Notes under the pieces: model-generated
The model's database searches: none
What the model was told of the DNA's origin: nothing
What the model saw: only the letters and a program-made list of their open reading frames with translations
Shown: piece after piece, positions 23,175 through 34,182 of the stretch
Layout of the letters: each line of letters opens with the position of its first letter
Position numbering within the stretch: the stretch's first letter is position 1
Program-made: the position numbers and the translations under genes
Assembly (NCBI RefSeq): GCF_020880415.1
Contig: NZ_JAJIUJ010000110.1
Coordinates: 1-34,365, forward strand
Length of the DNA: 34,365 nucleotides
Direction: 5' to 3'
Source of the DNA: Xanthomonas euvesicatoria pv. euvesicatoria
Lineage (GTDB): Bacteria; Pseudomonadota; Gammaproteobacteria; Xanthomonadales; Xanthomonadaceae

Positions 23175-23968
23175 TGGGTCTGACCGGGGGTAGAGCCGCT
23201 CTGGCGCTGCTGTTGCAGCTGGCGGCGTCGGGCTTCGATGCGTTCGCGGATGGCACGCATCTGATCGTCGGAGGGGCGTGGGGCTTCCTGCGCGCCATCG
23301 CTGCGCTGCGGCGGCACGGTTGGCGGTGTCTGCCCGCCTGGCTGCTGCTGTTGCACCGGCGCGACCGGTTGCGGTTGCGGCGGCTGCGGCGGGGCAAGTG
23401 CGGCAGCGTCGGGGGACGGTACCGGCGGGGTGGCAGTGGCGGCACCCCGTGCGGCGGCATTGGCGGTGGGCGGCTGCCCGCCCTGGCCGTTGAACACATG
23501 CAATTCCAGGGTTTGCGTGCCGCTGGGGCCTTCGATGGTTGCGCTACGCGGCTGCAGGGCGAGCAGGCGCCAGCCTTTCACCGCTTCGCCGCCCAGCTGC
23601 ACGCGCACCGAATCCTGCGGGTCCAGGGTCAACGTCGCCATCTTGAAGTTGTCCGTCAGCAGCACGCCGGTCAGGCGTACTGTCGAAGCGGCGCTGCTGC
23701 CATCGTTGCCGGACAGGAAGAACGGATGCGGCAGGCGGTCTTCGGCAAACGCCGGGTGCGCGGCGATTTCCGAATATTTCTCGAATGGGCCCAGGCGCTC
23801 CGGCGCCGGTGCCGGCAACGTGGGCAGACGCTGCACCAGCGCCGGGTCGTCGGGCAGCAGCTCGACGCGCTTGCCCAGGCCGGCGACGGCCAGCACGCAC
23901 ACCAACAGCGCCCAACCGACCACGGTGGCCAGCAGCCAGGTGCGCAGGCCGATCATGTCAAGGCGCAT
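23171..23968 (-). CDS. xpsN: XpsN, type II secretion inner-membrane link protein
   Basis: A 265-aa bitopic protein. A short cytoplasmic N-terminus is followed by one membrane helix (residues 10-30) and a periplasmic region. In the periplasmic part VRLTGVLLTDNFKMATLTL resembles the HR-domain strand pattern of GspC/GspN-type proteins. The last 110 residues are a Pro/Gln/Ala-rich linker ending in a charged, helical RRRQLQQQRQ tail. In X. campestris, XpsN bridges the XpsL-XpsM pair and the secretin XpsD, a GspC-like task. The ATG at 23966-23968 has GGAGG 6 nt upstream and overlaps xpsM by 11 nt. An ATG four codons later, one base past the xpsM stop, lacks such a site. The stop overlaps xpsD as ATGA. 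Confidence 0.9.
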   Translation of the reverse strand: MRLDMIGLRTWLLATVVGWALLVCVLAVAGLGKRVELLPDDPALVQRLPTLPAPAPERLGPFEKYSEIAAHPAFAEDRLPHPFFLSGNDGSSAASTVRLTGVLLTDNFKMATLTLDPQDSVRVQLGGEAVKGWRLLALQPRSATIEGPSGTQTLELHVFNGQGGQPPTANAAARGAATATPPVPSPDAAALAPPQPPQPQPVAPVQQQQPGGQTPPTVPPQRSDGAQEAPRPSDDQMRAIRERIEARRRQLQQQRQSGSTPGQTQ

Positions 23969-24611
23969 TGCTGGCCTCCGCCGCGTTGGGGGCAGCAGGT
24001 GCGGCCTCGTTGTTCAGCGGTGCGGCGCTGGCGCCCGGGCGCAGATAGCCGGCCAGCTCGAAGGCGATATCCAGGCCGTTGCCGCTTTCGTTGGGCGAGA
24101 GCTGGTAGCGCTGCGCCATCACGTTGAGGTTGTCCACGAACAAGCGCGGCGTGCCGTTTTCCAGGCTGTACAGCACCGAGGCCAGTTCCGGCGTGCCGCA
24201 GCGCAGACGCACCTGCACCGCCACGCGGGTGAAGCGGTTCTTGCTCTCCGGCTGCAACGGCGAGCGATTGCTGATGGCGCAGCTGCGGTTGCCAGGACTG
24301 GCCTCCACCACCGCGCGTTCCAGCCGCTGCACCAGCCCGGCGGAGGCGAGTTCGGCCGAGGTTTCCGGCAGGAAGCCCGGGCGGCTTTCCAGCGTCTGCC
24401 GCGCCTGCTGCAGCCGCTTGCTGACTTCCGGCGCCTGCTGCAATTGCACGCGCACGCGCAGCTCGCGTTCGCGCAGCGCCTGCAGGTCGTCCTGCACCGC
24501 GATCATCGGTTGGGTGAACCATGGGTGCACCAGCACCAGGTAGGCCACGCCGATCACCAGCAACAGCAGGCCCAAAGCGATCCAGCGATCGCGCTTAACG
24601 CTGCGTGGCAT
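23958..24611 (-). CDS. xpsM: XpsM, type II secretion platform protein
   Basis: A 217-aa inner-membrane protein of the GspM family. A basic cytoplasmic N-terminus leads into one membrane helix (about 10-30), then a periplasmic coiled-coil-prone region rich in Gln, Arg and Leu (about 40-85), and a ferredoxin-like C-terminal domain ending in an Ala/Pro-rich tail. It pairs with XpsL and helps hold the ATPase XpsE at the membrane. The start at 24609-24611 has a near-perfect AAGGAGG 6 nt upstream and lies 17 nt inside xpsL. The open frame continues upstream to 24683, but only in Pro/Arg-rich shadow sequence. Confidence 0.92.
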   Translation of the reverse strand: MPRSVKRDRWIALGLLLLVIGVAYLVLVHPWFTQPMIAVQDDLQALRERELRVRVQLQQAPEVSKRLQQARQTLESRPGFLPETSAELASAGLVQRLERAVVEASPGNRSCAISNRSPLQPESKNRFTRVAVQVRLRCGTPELASVLYSLENGTPRLFVDNLNVMAQRYQLSPNESGNGLDIAFELAGYLRPGASAAPLNNEAAPAAPNAAEASNAP

Positions 24612-25716
24612 CGGCCGCCTCCTTCGCATCGGGGCCGGCAAGCTCGGCGGTGATGGTGAAACGGTCGACATTCCGGCCGGCATCGCTCTGCAGCACGCCG
24701 GTCAACGACGGCGTACGCCACAACGGCGAGCCTTCCAGACGACGCACCAGCGAAGAGGCTTCGTTGCTCAATCCGATCAACTGCAGTTGCCCGCCTTCGA
24801 CCGAAAATTTTTCTAGATACGTGCCACCGGGCAGGCGCCGGCTCAGTTCGTCCCAGATTTCGACCGAGGTCGGGCGGGTGGCGCGTTGCTGCTGGAAGAA
24901 CCGCGCGCCTTCGACCAGGTCCATCAATTGCTGCCGTTCGGCAGCGACCTTGCGCGCGCGCGCGGCGTTGGCCTGCACCTTGGCGCGCAGATCGTCGGCG
25001 GCCTGGCGGCGGTTGTCGAGCAGCAGCCAGCCGGCAACGGCCAGCAGCACCAGCGCAGAGGCGGCCAGCAACAGGTTCCAGCGCTGCATCGGGTCGCTGC
25101 GGCGCAGGCGTCGCGTCGGCGGCAGCAGGTTCACGCCCAACGGCAGGCCATTGGCGTCGGTCACATCGATGCCCGACAGCGCGCTGTTCCATGCGTCCGG
25201 CACACCGGCCGGGCCATCGATCATGCGTCGCGGCACCACCACCAGTTCGGCATCGAGCTGGCCGTCTTCGCGCACATCGAGCACGCGCGCATCGAAATAC
25301 ACCTGGTCGGCAGTGAACGGGGTTTGTCGATCGATCTCGAAACGCGCCACGTCCTGCAGGCGCGCCGCTGCCGCTGCGGGCAGGCGCAATGGCCGGCGCA
25401 AGGCGTGCGCGGCCGGCAACAGCCAATGCCGCGGCAGGCCTTCAAGCGCTGTCGGCAGCAAGCCATTGACTTCCTGCGGATGCACCGGCCACGGCAGGCT
25501 GGCGACGGTGTCGCAGCTGTGATCGCGCTGGCGCAGCAACTGCAGCGTGTCGCCATCCTGTTGCAACAGCAGGCGTGCCTGCGACAGGCCCAACTGCCAT
25601 TGCCACCGCTGCGGCAGCCAGGCCAGCAGCGATTGTTGCCACCAACGCCAGAAGCCTCCGGCTCCCGGCATGGCGCGTACGCCGATACGACCCAAGGTGT
25701 CCCGCCATGCGGTCAT
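24595..25716 (-). CDS. xpsL: XpsL, type II secretion platform protein
   Basis: A 373-aa GspL homologue. The N-terminal 215 residues form the cytoplasmic actin-like domain that docks the N-terminus of XpsE. One membrane helix follows (about 220-242, after [11 protein letters not shown]), then a periplasmic coiled coil and ferredoxin-like domain. The ATG at 25714-25716 overlaps the xpsK stop as ATGA. Length matches the Xanthomonas family. With XpsM and XpsN it forms the assembly platform linking cytoplasmic ATP hydrolysis to pseudopilus growth. Confidence 0.92.
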   Translation of the reverse strand: MTAWRDTLGRIGVRAMPGAGGFWRWWQQSLLAWLPQRWQWQLGLSQARLLLQQDGDTLQLLRQRDHSCDTVASLPWPVHPQEVNGLLPTALEGLPRHWLLPAAHALRRPLRLPAAAAARLQDVARFEIDRQTPFTADQVYFDARVLDVREDGQLDAELVVVPRRMIDGPAGVPDAWNSALSGIDVTDANGLPLGVNLLPPTRRLRRSDPMQRWNLLLAASALVLLAVAGWLLLDNRRQAADDLRAKVQANAARARKVAAERQQLMDLVEGARFFQQQRATRPTSVEIWDELSRRLPGGTYLEKFSVEGGQLQLIGLSNEASSLVRRLEGSPLWRTPSLTGVLQSDAGRNVDRFTITAELAGPDAKEAADATQR

Positions 25717-26564
25717 TGCACTGCTGCTCCCTCTTCCCAACGCAACACGGTATAGGCCGACCCTGGTAATGCGGACGCGCTGGTCGACACCACCGCCCGC
25801 AACACGGCCTCGCGTCCCTGACTCAGTCGCGCCCGGCTCTCGATACTATAAGTGTCAGACCCACCGACCGTCGCCTCGCTGCCCGGCAAACCCAGCGGCG
25901 CGTCACGCTGGGCCAGCAGTTGCTGCGCGTCCAGCCCCATCGCGGTGAGCACCGGGGCGGGCGCAAAACGCGCTTCAGGCCGCGAACGACCGCTGTACAG
26001 CGTGACGTTGGGCAACAGCTTGCGATACAGCTCGCCGTCGATGCCCAACACCAGGCGCAGTTCGCCCAGGGTTTCGAACGGACTGTCTTTTGCGCCATAC
26101 GGCAGCCCGGCATCGGCGTAATCGCGATCTTCCGCGCCACCGCCGGGCTGGCTCAATGAATCGCCATCGCGCCAATCGACGATGGCACCGGCGATGCGCC
26201 CGGCACTGGCCTGCTCGCCGCCCACCGCGCGCACCAGACCGGCGAGCAAGGTGGGCTCGGCCATGTTCAGATCCACCTTGCCGCTTTCATCGGTGATACG
26301 AATCTCCACGCTGGCATCGTCCATCTGCCAGCGATAACGTCGGCCGTCCGGGCGCCAGCGTGCCTGGGTGTCGGCATCTTGCAAGCGAAACAATGCGTAT
26401 TCCAGGCCAGAACGTGCGTACTCCTGCGCCTGCGCGCCGTTGCGCAGCATGCTGCCCTGCAGCGCTTCCACGCGTGCGGTGAGCGCGAACGCACCGATCA
26501 TCGCGGTAAGCAATGCGATCAACCACAACACCAGCACCAGCGCGGCACCGCGCGAACGACTCAT
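25713..26564 (-). CDS. xpsK: XpsK, minor pseudopilin
   Basis: A 283-aa GspK, the large minor pseudopilin thought to cap the pseudopilus tip. The short basic leader MSRSRG precedes a hydrophobic helix starting AALVLVLW. As in other GspK proteins, the +5 position of the mature protein is not Glu. The globular part carries the GspK pattern [13 protein letters not shown] and [17 protein letters not shown]. The start overlaps xpsJ as ATGA. It acts with XpsI and XpsJ to initiate pseudopilus assembly. Confidence 0.93.
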   Translation of the reverse strand: MSRSRGAALVLVLWLIALLTAMIGAFALTARVEALQGSMLRNGAQAQEYARSGLEYALFRLQDADTQARWRPDGRRYRWQMDDASVEIRITDESGKVDLNMAEPTLLAGLVRAVGGEQASAGRIAGAIVDWRDGDSLSQPGGGAEDRDYADAGLPYGAKDSPFETLGELRLVLGIDGELYRKLLPNVTLYSGRSRPEARFAPAPVLTAMGLDAQQLLAQRDAPLGLPGSEATVGGSDTYSIESRARLSQGREAVLRAVVSTSASALPGSAYTVLRWEEGAAVQ

Positions 26565-27196
26565 TGCCCTGCCCCCGGGTTGCTGGATTGCGGCAACGCC
26601 ACCACCATCGGCGGCCATGCGGCATCGTCGCTGCGGATGTCGATGCGCACCATCAGCGGCAGGCGGTCGTGCCATTCCCACTGCGGCAGCCACGCGCTCA
26701 GGCGCCCGGTTTGCGGATCCATGCCGCGATACCGAAAACTCACCTGTTGCACGCCTTGGGCAAGGGTCTCCGGCGGCAGCGGGCTGCTTTCTTCGATCGA
26801 CTTGCCGGACTGCAGCATGGTCAAGGCAATCAGCAGGTTGCGCCGATCGCCATCGCCGGCGACCGACAGGTCGTGCAGATACGGCCCGCCGCGGCCCAGG
26901 TAATCGGGCACGTCTGCGGCAAAGCGCAGGCGTTGCGGCTCGCCGATGAACAGGATCGGCTGCTGGCTTTGCGTATCGATGCCCATGGCGATCGGCAATG
27001 CGGCGGCCAGGCGCCGCCGCAGGAATTCTTCCACCGCACGTACGCGCTCGCTGCGCTGTGCGATCGCTTCGCCGCGCTGACTCACCGCACTGGCCGAGCG
27101 CAAGGTGGCAAACGCCAACGCCAACCCACCGACCAGCAACATCGTGGCCAGCAGCACTTCGATCAAGGTGAAGCCTGCGCTGCGCGAACGGCTCAT
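26561..27196 (-). CDS. xpsJ: XpsJ, minor pseudopilin
   Basis: A 211-aa GspJ. The prepilin site is [12 protein letters not shown], with cleavage after Gly and Glu at +5, followed by a hydrophobic helix. The globular part includes [11 protein letters not shown] and PLMVRIDI strands typical of the family. It has ATGA overlaps with xpsI upstream and xpsK downstream. It needs the prepilin peptidase (XpsO), which is not in this window. Confidence 0.93.
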   Translation of the reverse strand: MSRSRSAGFTLIEVLLATMLLVGGLALAFATLRSASAVSQRGEAIAQRSERVRAVEEFLRRRLAAALPIAMGIDTQSQQPILFIGEPQRLRFAADVPDYLGRGGPYLHDLSVAGDGDRRNLLIALTMLQSGKSIEESSPLPPETLAQGVQQVSFRYRGMDPQTGRLSAWLPQWEWHDRLPLMVRIDIRSDDAAWPPMVVALPQSSNPGAGQ

Positions 27197-27609
27197 GGCG
27201 GGCTGCCCTGCGTGTTGGCCGCCACCAGCCGCAACGTGCGCCATTGCAGCATCTGATTGGGCTGCTCGCCCCAGCGCACCACCAAGGTCAATTGCAGCAG
27301 CCGGTGCGCGCCGGGCGACATCGGCGCCTGCGGGTTGCGCCGTGGCTCGTCGTACGGGCGCACGTCCATCGACCAGCGAAAGTGGCCGTTTTCGAACGTG
27401 CCTTGTTGCTGCTCGGGCTGCAGCGGCTTGTCGATGCCCTGCACGGCCAGCAGCGACTGCGCGTGCAAGGTGGCGCGCGTGCTTTCATCGGCCGCGCGCA
27501 CCTGGCGTGCGGCGCCGGACAACGACCCCAGCAACAGGGTCAATGCCAACGCCAGCAACGCGAAGGCAACGATCACTTCGATCAGGGTGTAACCGCGCTG
27601 ACGCTTCAT
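27193..27609 (-). CDS. xpsI: XpsI, minor pseudopilin
   Basis: A 138-aa GspI. The very short leader MKRQRG precedes the cleavage site [11 protein letters not shown] with Glu at +5. The rest is a compact globular domain of normal family length. Its start overlaps the xpsH stop as ATGA and its stop overlaps xpsJ in the same way, giving tight translational coupling across xpsH to xpsL. It is part of the I-J-K tip complex. Confidence 0.93.
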   Translation of the reverse strand: MKRQRGYTLIEVIVAFALLALALTLLLGSLSGAARQVRAADESTRATLHAQSLLAVQGIDKPLQPEQQQGTFENGHFRWSMDVRPYDEPRRNPQAPMSPGAHRLLQLTLVVRWGEQPNQMLQWRTLRLVAANTQGSPP

Positions 27610-28115
27610 GGCGCCGGCGTCCGCAAGGGGCCCGAACGCACCTCACCGGTGATCCATCCCACGTCGACACGCCATCGGGCGTCCTTGACCTGCAGATCGA
27701 TGCGCCCGCCGGTGGACGCGCCATCCGGAAAGAACTGGATCGCGCCCTGATCCTGCCGCGATTGCACCTGGCGCGCGCCGGTGAAGCGCACTTCCAGCGA
27801 CGGCGGCAGATCGCCGTGATGGCCGCCGGGTGCTTCCCAGCGCCGCTGCTGCGGGTCGATCAGAAACCGCTGCGGTGTGCCGGTGGCAATCGCCTGGGTG
27901 CGCGTGTAGCGCAGCTGCGAGGCGATGGCCTTGCCGGCAGTGCGCAGGCGCATGCCGTCGATGCCGCCGTTCAATGCTGCGGCAGCAAGCACGCCGGCCA
28001 TTGCGATCAACGCGATCACCAGCAGCATCTCCAGCAACGAGGTGCCACGCGCGCGTGCCCGACCAGGGCCGACCACTCCATGCCGATGACGCAACGGCTG
28101 ACACGCAACGCGCAT
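27606..28115 (-). CDS. xpsH: XpsH, minor pseudopilin
   Basis: A 169-aa GspH. The leader is unusually long for this family, about 24 residues and rich in Arg and His, before the prepilin site RARG/TSLLEMLLVIALIAM with Glu at +5. The ATG at 28113-28115 starts 9 nt after the xpsG stop. The globular domain holds YTRTQAIATGTPQRF, the usual GspH strand after the N-terminal helix. It connects the major pseudopilin shaft to the tip complex. Confidence 0.9.
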   Translation of the reverse strand: MRVACQPLRHRHGVVGPGRARARGTSLLEMLLVIALIAMAGVLAAAALNGGIDGMRLRTAGKAIASQLRYTRTQAIATGTPQRFLIDPQQRRWEAPGGHHGDLPPSLEVRFTGARQVQSRQDQGAIQFFPDGASTGGRIDLQVKDARWRVDVGWITGEVRSGPLRTPAP

Positions 28116-28124
28116 GGCGAGCGC

Positions 28125-28556
28125 TTATTGGTACTTGATGTCCGCGTCGTAACTGCTGCCACCGGGCTTGCCGTCCTTGCCCAGGCTGATCAGATCGAAC
28201 GGCTGACCGTCGCCGGGCGCGCGGTATTCGATGGCGTGGCCCCATGGGTCGTTGAGTTCGGCCGGCTTGGCGTACGGGCCCAGCCAACCGCTGCTGTCGC
28301 CGGGCTGGGTGACCAGGTCATCGAGTTTGCTCGGCAGCTTGCCGGTGTCGAGCTGGAAATTCTCGATCTTGCCGGCCAGCGTCTGGATCTGCGACTTGGC
28401 CAGATTGGCCTTGCCGCGATCGGCACCGCCCAGCACGCGGCTGCCGACCAGCGTGAGCACCGCACCGATCAGCACAATGACGATGATGATTTCCAGCAAG
28501 CTCATACCGGCCTGGCCTGCGCGCGACGGACTGCGGGTGATGGAACGCTTGATCAT
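28125..28556 (-). CDS. xpsG: XpsG, major pseudopilin
   Basis: A 143-aa GspG, the subunit of the pseudopilus piston. Prepilin cleavage is at GQAG/MSLLEIIIVIVL with Glu at +5. The C-terminal domain has the conserved GWLGPYAK, LNDPWGHAIEY and DLISLGKDG elements that form the GspG calcium-binding loop. The ATG at 28554-28556 has AAGGA 8 nt upstream. A 269-bp gap separates it from xpsF, longer than any other in the operon, so a second promoter for xpsG-D is possible. I saw no gene in that gap. Confidence 0.96.
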   Translation of the reverse strand: MIKRSITRSPSRAGQAGMSLLEIIIVIVLIGAVLTLVGSRVLGGADRGKANLAKSQIQTLAGKIENFQLDTGKLPSKLDDLVTQPGDSSGWLGPYAKPAELNDPWGHAIEYRAPGDGQPFDLISLGKDGKPGGSSYDADIKYQ

Positions 28557-28825
28557 GAACGATTTCCTTGCACGTCGATGAAGGATGCTGCCGCCAACAC
28601 ATGACACGGCGGGCATTGCAAAGGTTCCCGCATGGGTGTCGTGCGGTCACCGGAACGTTGTGGTGAATACGCTGCCCGGTCAAGCGCGTGGCTGACAAGG
28701 CATTGCGCGCGCTTGGCCGTTGGACGCGGCACACGCGCGGGATGTGCAGTGTACGAGCGCGCCATGCCGATTCCGAGCAGCGGCTGTGCTGGGTGAAGAC
28801 TGCACCGTTGCGCAGAGCTCCGCTC

Positions 28826-30043
28826 TCAGCCGATTGCATTGGTGAGGTCATACAGCGGGACCAGGACCGAAATGATGACAAGACCCACCACCGAGGCCAG
28901 TACCAGCGTGATGAACGGCACCAGCGCGGCCAGTGCGCGGTCGATGGCCTGCGCGGTTTCCAGTTCGAAGGTGTCGGCGGTCTTGAGCAGCATCGTGTCC
29001 AGTGCGCCGGACTCTTCGCCCACCTGGATCATCTGCAGCGCCAGCCGCGGAAAGCGCTTGCCGCGTGCCAGCGACATCGACAGGCCATGGCCATTCTTGA
29101 CGTCGTCGGCCGCATTGGCAACATCCTCCACCAACGCCAGATTGGACATGACGTTGCGCGCGATGCCGATCGCCGCCAGCAATGGCACGCCATTGCGCAG
29201 CAAGGTGCCCAGGGTGCGCGTCAGGCGTGCGGTTTCCAGCCGGGCAATCAGGCTGCCGACCACCTTCTGGCGCAGCAGCCATTGGTCCAGCGATGCACGG
29301 AACGCGGCATTGCGACGCTTGCGATCCAGCCACAGCCCCAGCACGCCCGGCACGACGATCAGCACGATCCACCAGTCGCGCACCAGCAGGCCCACGCTCA
29401 ACACCGCCTGGGTAAACCATGGCAGTGTCACATCCAGGCTTTCGTACATCTGCGCAAATTGCGGCACCACGTAACCGAGCAGGAACAGCAACGCACAGCC
29501 CACCACCGCCAGCAGGATGGCCGGGTAGATCAGCGCGTTGATCACCTTGCCCCTGAGCGCACGGCTGCGCTCCAGATAATCGGCCAGCCGCTGCAGCGTG
29601 TCCTGCATGCTGCCGCCAGCTTCGCCGGCGCGCACCATGTTGATGTACAGCTTGGAAAACAGCCCGTGCTGGCGCTCGAGTGCGGACGACAACGGCGCAC
29701 CGCCGCGCACGGTATCGCGCACATCGCCGATCACCCGCCGGCTTTTTTCGTCTTCGGGCAGATCCATCAGAATCGACAGCGCACGGTCCAGCGGTTGCCC
29801 CGCGCCGATCAACGTGGCCAGTTGCTGGGTGAATTGCACCAGCGCCGCATTGTCGAACGGCTTCTTGCGCAGCAGCATGCGCAGCGACGGCGAATCGTTT
29901 TCGCCGGTGGCCAGGCGCGTTTCCACCGGCAGATGGCCCTGTTCCTGCAGACGCAACGCCACCTCGGCATCGCTGGCCGCTTCCATCTGGCCGTCGAGCA
30001 TTTCGCCGTGGGCGTCCAGGGCCTTGTAACGGTAGAGGGGCAT
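28826..30043 (-). CDS. xpsF: XpsF, type II secretion inner-membrane platform
   Basis: A 405-aa GspF, the polytopic platform protein that couples XpsE to pseudopilin insertion. It starts MPLYRYKALDAHG, the family N-terminus. Two homologous cytoplasmic domains each contain the GEAGG / GEESG-type motif (RAGEAGGSMQDTL near 175 and VGEESGALDTML near 345), and three membrane helices lie near 175-240 and the C-terminus. The frame is open upstream to 30142, but that part is encoded by the GGGATT-type repeat string and is not family sequence. Confidence 0.95.
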   Translation of the reverse strand: MPLYRYKALDAHGEMLDGQMEAASDAEVALRLQEQGHLPVETRLATGENDSPSLRMLLRKKPFDNAALVQFTQQLATLIGAGQPLDRALSILMDLPEDEKSRRVIGDVRDTVRGGAPLSSALERQHGLFSKLYINMVRAGEAGGSMQDTLQRLADYLERSRALRGKVINALIYPAILLAVVGCALLFLLGYVVPQFAQMYESLDVTLPWFTQAVLSVGLLVRDWWIVLIVVPGVLGLWLDRKRRNAAFRASLDQWLLRQKVVGSLIARLETARLTRTLGTLLRNGVPLLAAIGIARNVMSNLALVEDVANAADDVKNGHGLSMSLARGKRFPRLALQMIQVGEESGALDTMLLKTADTFELETAQAIDRALAALVPFITLVLASVVGLVIISVLVPLYDLTNAIG

Positions 30044-30057
30044 CAGGCTGGGAGGCC

Positions 30058-30090
30058 GGGATTGTGGAATTGGGATTGGGGAATCGGGAA
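30058..30090. repeat. Degenerate GGGATT/GGGAATC repeat string
   Basis: A run of G3-4 and ATT/AATC units (GGGATT, GGAATT, GGGATT, GGGGAATC, GGGAA) lies in the 175-bp gap between xpsF and xpsE. It is the same family as the perfect GGGAATC array at 19160-19187. It lies 15 bp upstream of the xpsF start codon, where the leader of xpsF and its ribosome-binding site would be. Confidence 0.8.
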
Positions 30091-30218
30091 AAGCACGTCG
30101 CTGCGTATTGGCGACATCGCGCACGCATCGCTGTGCACGCACAGCAGAGCCGGCGGGTGGCTGTGCTGGCGGTTCGTTGGTCCGGTGCCTGCCAGGCGTG
30201 TTTCTGCTGCCTTACCGA

Positions 30219-31946
30219 TCACGCATCCTCCGTGACGCGCAGGACTTCTTCGATCGTGGTTTCGCCGCGCAGGGCCTTGGACAGCCCATCTTCGTACATG
30301 GTGCGCATGCCGGCCTGGCGGGCGAGTTGTTCGATTTCGCCCATGCCGGCACGGCGCATCACCGCACGGCGCAATTCGTCGTTCATCACCAGGAATTCGA
30401 CGATAGTGGTGCGGCCGAGATAGCCGGTGGGTGCCGCGGCGGAGGGACGTGGGCGATACAGGAAGATCTCGCCCTCCGGTTGCAGGCGACGCAGGTCGAA
30501 CCTGGCGATTTCTTCCGGCGAGGCGGCGTAGCGCTCGGCGTTGGCCAGGTCGAGTTTGCGCACCAGGCGCTGCGCCAGGATGCCGTTGATGGTGGAGGTG
30601 AGCAGATAATCCTCCACGCCCATGTCGAGCAGACGGGTGATGCCGCCGGCCGCGTTGTTGGTATGCAGCGTGGACAGCACCAGGTGGCCGGTGAGCGCGG
30701 ACTGGATCGCGATGCGTGCGGTTTCCAGGTCGCGCATTTCGCCGATCATGATGATGTCCGGATCCTGACGCACGATGCTGCGCAATGCGTTGGCGAAATC
30801 CAGCCCGATCTGCGGCTTGGCCTGGATCTGGTTGATGCCTTCGATCTGGTATTCCACCGGGTCTTCGACGGTGATGATTTTCACATCCGAGGTGTTGAGC
30901 TGGCTCAACGCGGTGTACAGCGTGGTGGTCTTGCCCGAGCCGGTGGGGCCGGTGACCAGCATGATGCCGTGCGGTTGCTCCAGCACCTTGCGGAACTGCG
31001 GCAAGAAGTCTTCGGTAAAGCCCAGCTTGTAGAAGTCGAACACCACCGTTTCGCGATCCAGCAGGCGCATCACCACGCTTTCGCCATGCGCAGTTGGCAC
31101 GGTACTGACGCGCAGGTCCAGCTCCTTGCCCTGCACGCGCAGCATGATGCGGCCGTCCTGCGGCAGGCGGCGCTCGGCGATGTTGAGCTTGGCCATGATC
31201 TTGATGCGGCTGATGACTGCAGCAGTGAGCTTGGCCGGCGGGCTTTCGCCTTCCACCAACACGCCGTCCACGCGGTAACGCACCTTGAGCCGGCTTTCGA
31301 ACGGTTCGATATGGATGTCGGAGGCGCGCAGTTCCACCGCGTGCTGGATCACCAGGTTCACCAGCCGGATCACCGGCGCTTCGGAGGCCAGATCGCGCAG
31401 CGCTTCGATGTCGTCGCTGCTGTTGGCATCGCCATCGGCGGTTTCCACGATGGTGCCCATCGCACTGCGGCCCTGGCCGTACCAGCGCTCAATCAGGTCA
31501 TCGATTTCCGAACGCAGGCCCACCTGCAACAGCAACGTGCAGCCGGTGGCAAGACGCACCGCATCAATGGCGTAATCGTCGTAAGGATCGGCGATCCACA
31601 GTTCCAGCCGGCCATCGCGTTCGCCGACCGGGCACAGATGAAATTGCTTGAGAAAGCGCAGCGACAACCCCTGCACTTCCGGCAGCATTTCCGGCGGCGT
31701 GTCGCCGAGCTGGCGTGCGTCCACCAACGGCAAGCCAAGCACGTCAGCGCAGGTTTCTGCATGATCGCGTTCGGACACCAGACCCAAACGGCCGAGCAAG
31801 GCGAGCAGGCCCATGCCGGATTCGGCCTGCAATTGGCGCGCGCGCAGCAGATCGGTGTCTTTCAGACGACGGCGTTCAAGCAGCGCATCGACGATGCGCG
31901 TCTCCGCACTTCGATGCTCGATTGGATCGACGGCAACCGCGTTCAC
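30219..31946 (-). CDS. xpsE: XpsE, type II secretion ATPase
   Basis: The cytoplasmic ATPase (about 575 aa) that powers pseudopilus assembly. The N-terminal MshEN/GspE-N type domain covers about 15-150 and binds XpsL. The core has Walker A GPTGSGKT (333-340), Asp box ITVEDPVEY, Walker B DPDIIMIGE (395-403) and His box STLHTNN (425-431). The CxxC-x(n)-CxxC zinc module that most GspE proteins carry between the His box and the YxGR motif is absent; that stretch has no cysteine. No ATG is near the start. I chose GTG at 31944-31946, with GGAG 6 nt upstream. A GTG four codons earlier is possible. From memory, X. campestris XpsE begins eight codons later, at a position that is ATC here. It is the first gene of the operon. 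Confidence 0.95.
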   Translation of the reverse strand: MNAVAVDPIEHRSAETRIVDALLERRRLKDTDLLRARQLQAESGMGLLALLGRLGLVSERDHAETCADVLGLPLVDARQLGDTPPEMLPEVQGLSLRFLKQFHLCPVGERDGRLELWIADPYDDYAIDAVRLATGCTLLLQVGLRSEIDDLIERWYGQGRSAMGTIVETADGDANSSDDIEALRDLASEAPVIRLVNLVIQHAVELRASDIHIEPFESRLKVRYRVDGVLVEGESPPAKLTAAVISRIKIMAKLNIAERRLPQDGRIMLRVQGKELDLRVSTVPTAHGESVVMRLLDRETVVFDFYKLGFTEDFLPQFRKVLEQPHGIMLVTGPTGSGKTTTLYTALSQLNTSDVKIITVEDPVEYQIEGINQIQAKPQIGLDFANALRSIVRQDPDIIMIGEMRDLETARIAIQSALTGHLVLSTLHTNNAAGGITRLLDMGVEDYLLTSTINGILAQRLVRKLDLANAERYAASPEEIARFDLRRLQPEGEIFLYRPRPSAAAPTGYLGRTTIVEFLVMNDELRRAVMRRAGMGEIEQLARQAGMRTMYEDGLSKALRGETTIEEVLRVTEDA

Positions 31947-32020
31947 ACTCGTCTCCACTGGTCCGGCGCCGACTGTAGCAGTTTGCCGCGACGATCAACC
32001 GCACGCATTTGAAACGCCCT

Positions 32021-32055
32021 GAAAAACAATGCCCCCGGCGATTGGCCGGGGGCAT
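32021..32055 (-). terminator. Intrinsic terminator of the protease gene
   Basis: An 11-bp perfect GC-rich stem, ATGCCCCCGGC (32029-32039) and GCCGGGGGCAT (32045-32055), with a 5-nt loop. On the minus strand it is followed by TGTTTTTC. It starts 21 nt after the protease stop and shields the xpsE promoter region from read-through. Confidence 0.92.
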
Positions 32056-32075
32056 CGGTCACACTATTTCGCTAC

Positions 32076-33959
<1,884 letters not shown>

Positions 33960-34182
33960 GGTGAAGTCCTCTTCGTATTTTTCGTGAATCAGGCTTGGCG
34001 CAGCCGGCGCAATCGCTGCGTAGCCGCGGTGCGGTGCGCTGCGTCCTTGTCGGCCACCCCTGGTACGGCCATCACTCCATGCGAATCCGTTGGCCGGCCC
34101 AGCCACGGTCCTTGCCCGCCCCCTCAGGCCTTGCAGATCGCGACGGCGCACCTGGCGCCGCCGCGCTTGATGCGAGAACGCC
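33960..34182. other. Intergenic region upstream of the protease
   Basis: These 223 bp lie between the adhesin stop codon and the protease start and should hold the protease promoter. A short hairpin, CGGCGC and GCGCCG with a 5-nt loop, lies about 15-30 bp beyond the adhesin stop without a U-tract. I saw no HrpX PIP-box pair and no small gene. Confidence 0.4.

Noticed and set aside
28688..32012. Long plus-strand frames opposite xpsF and xpsE
   Set aside because: Antisense shadows. The minus-strand genes show full GspF and GspE motifs.
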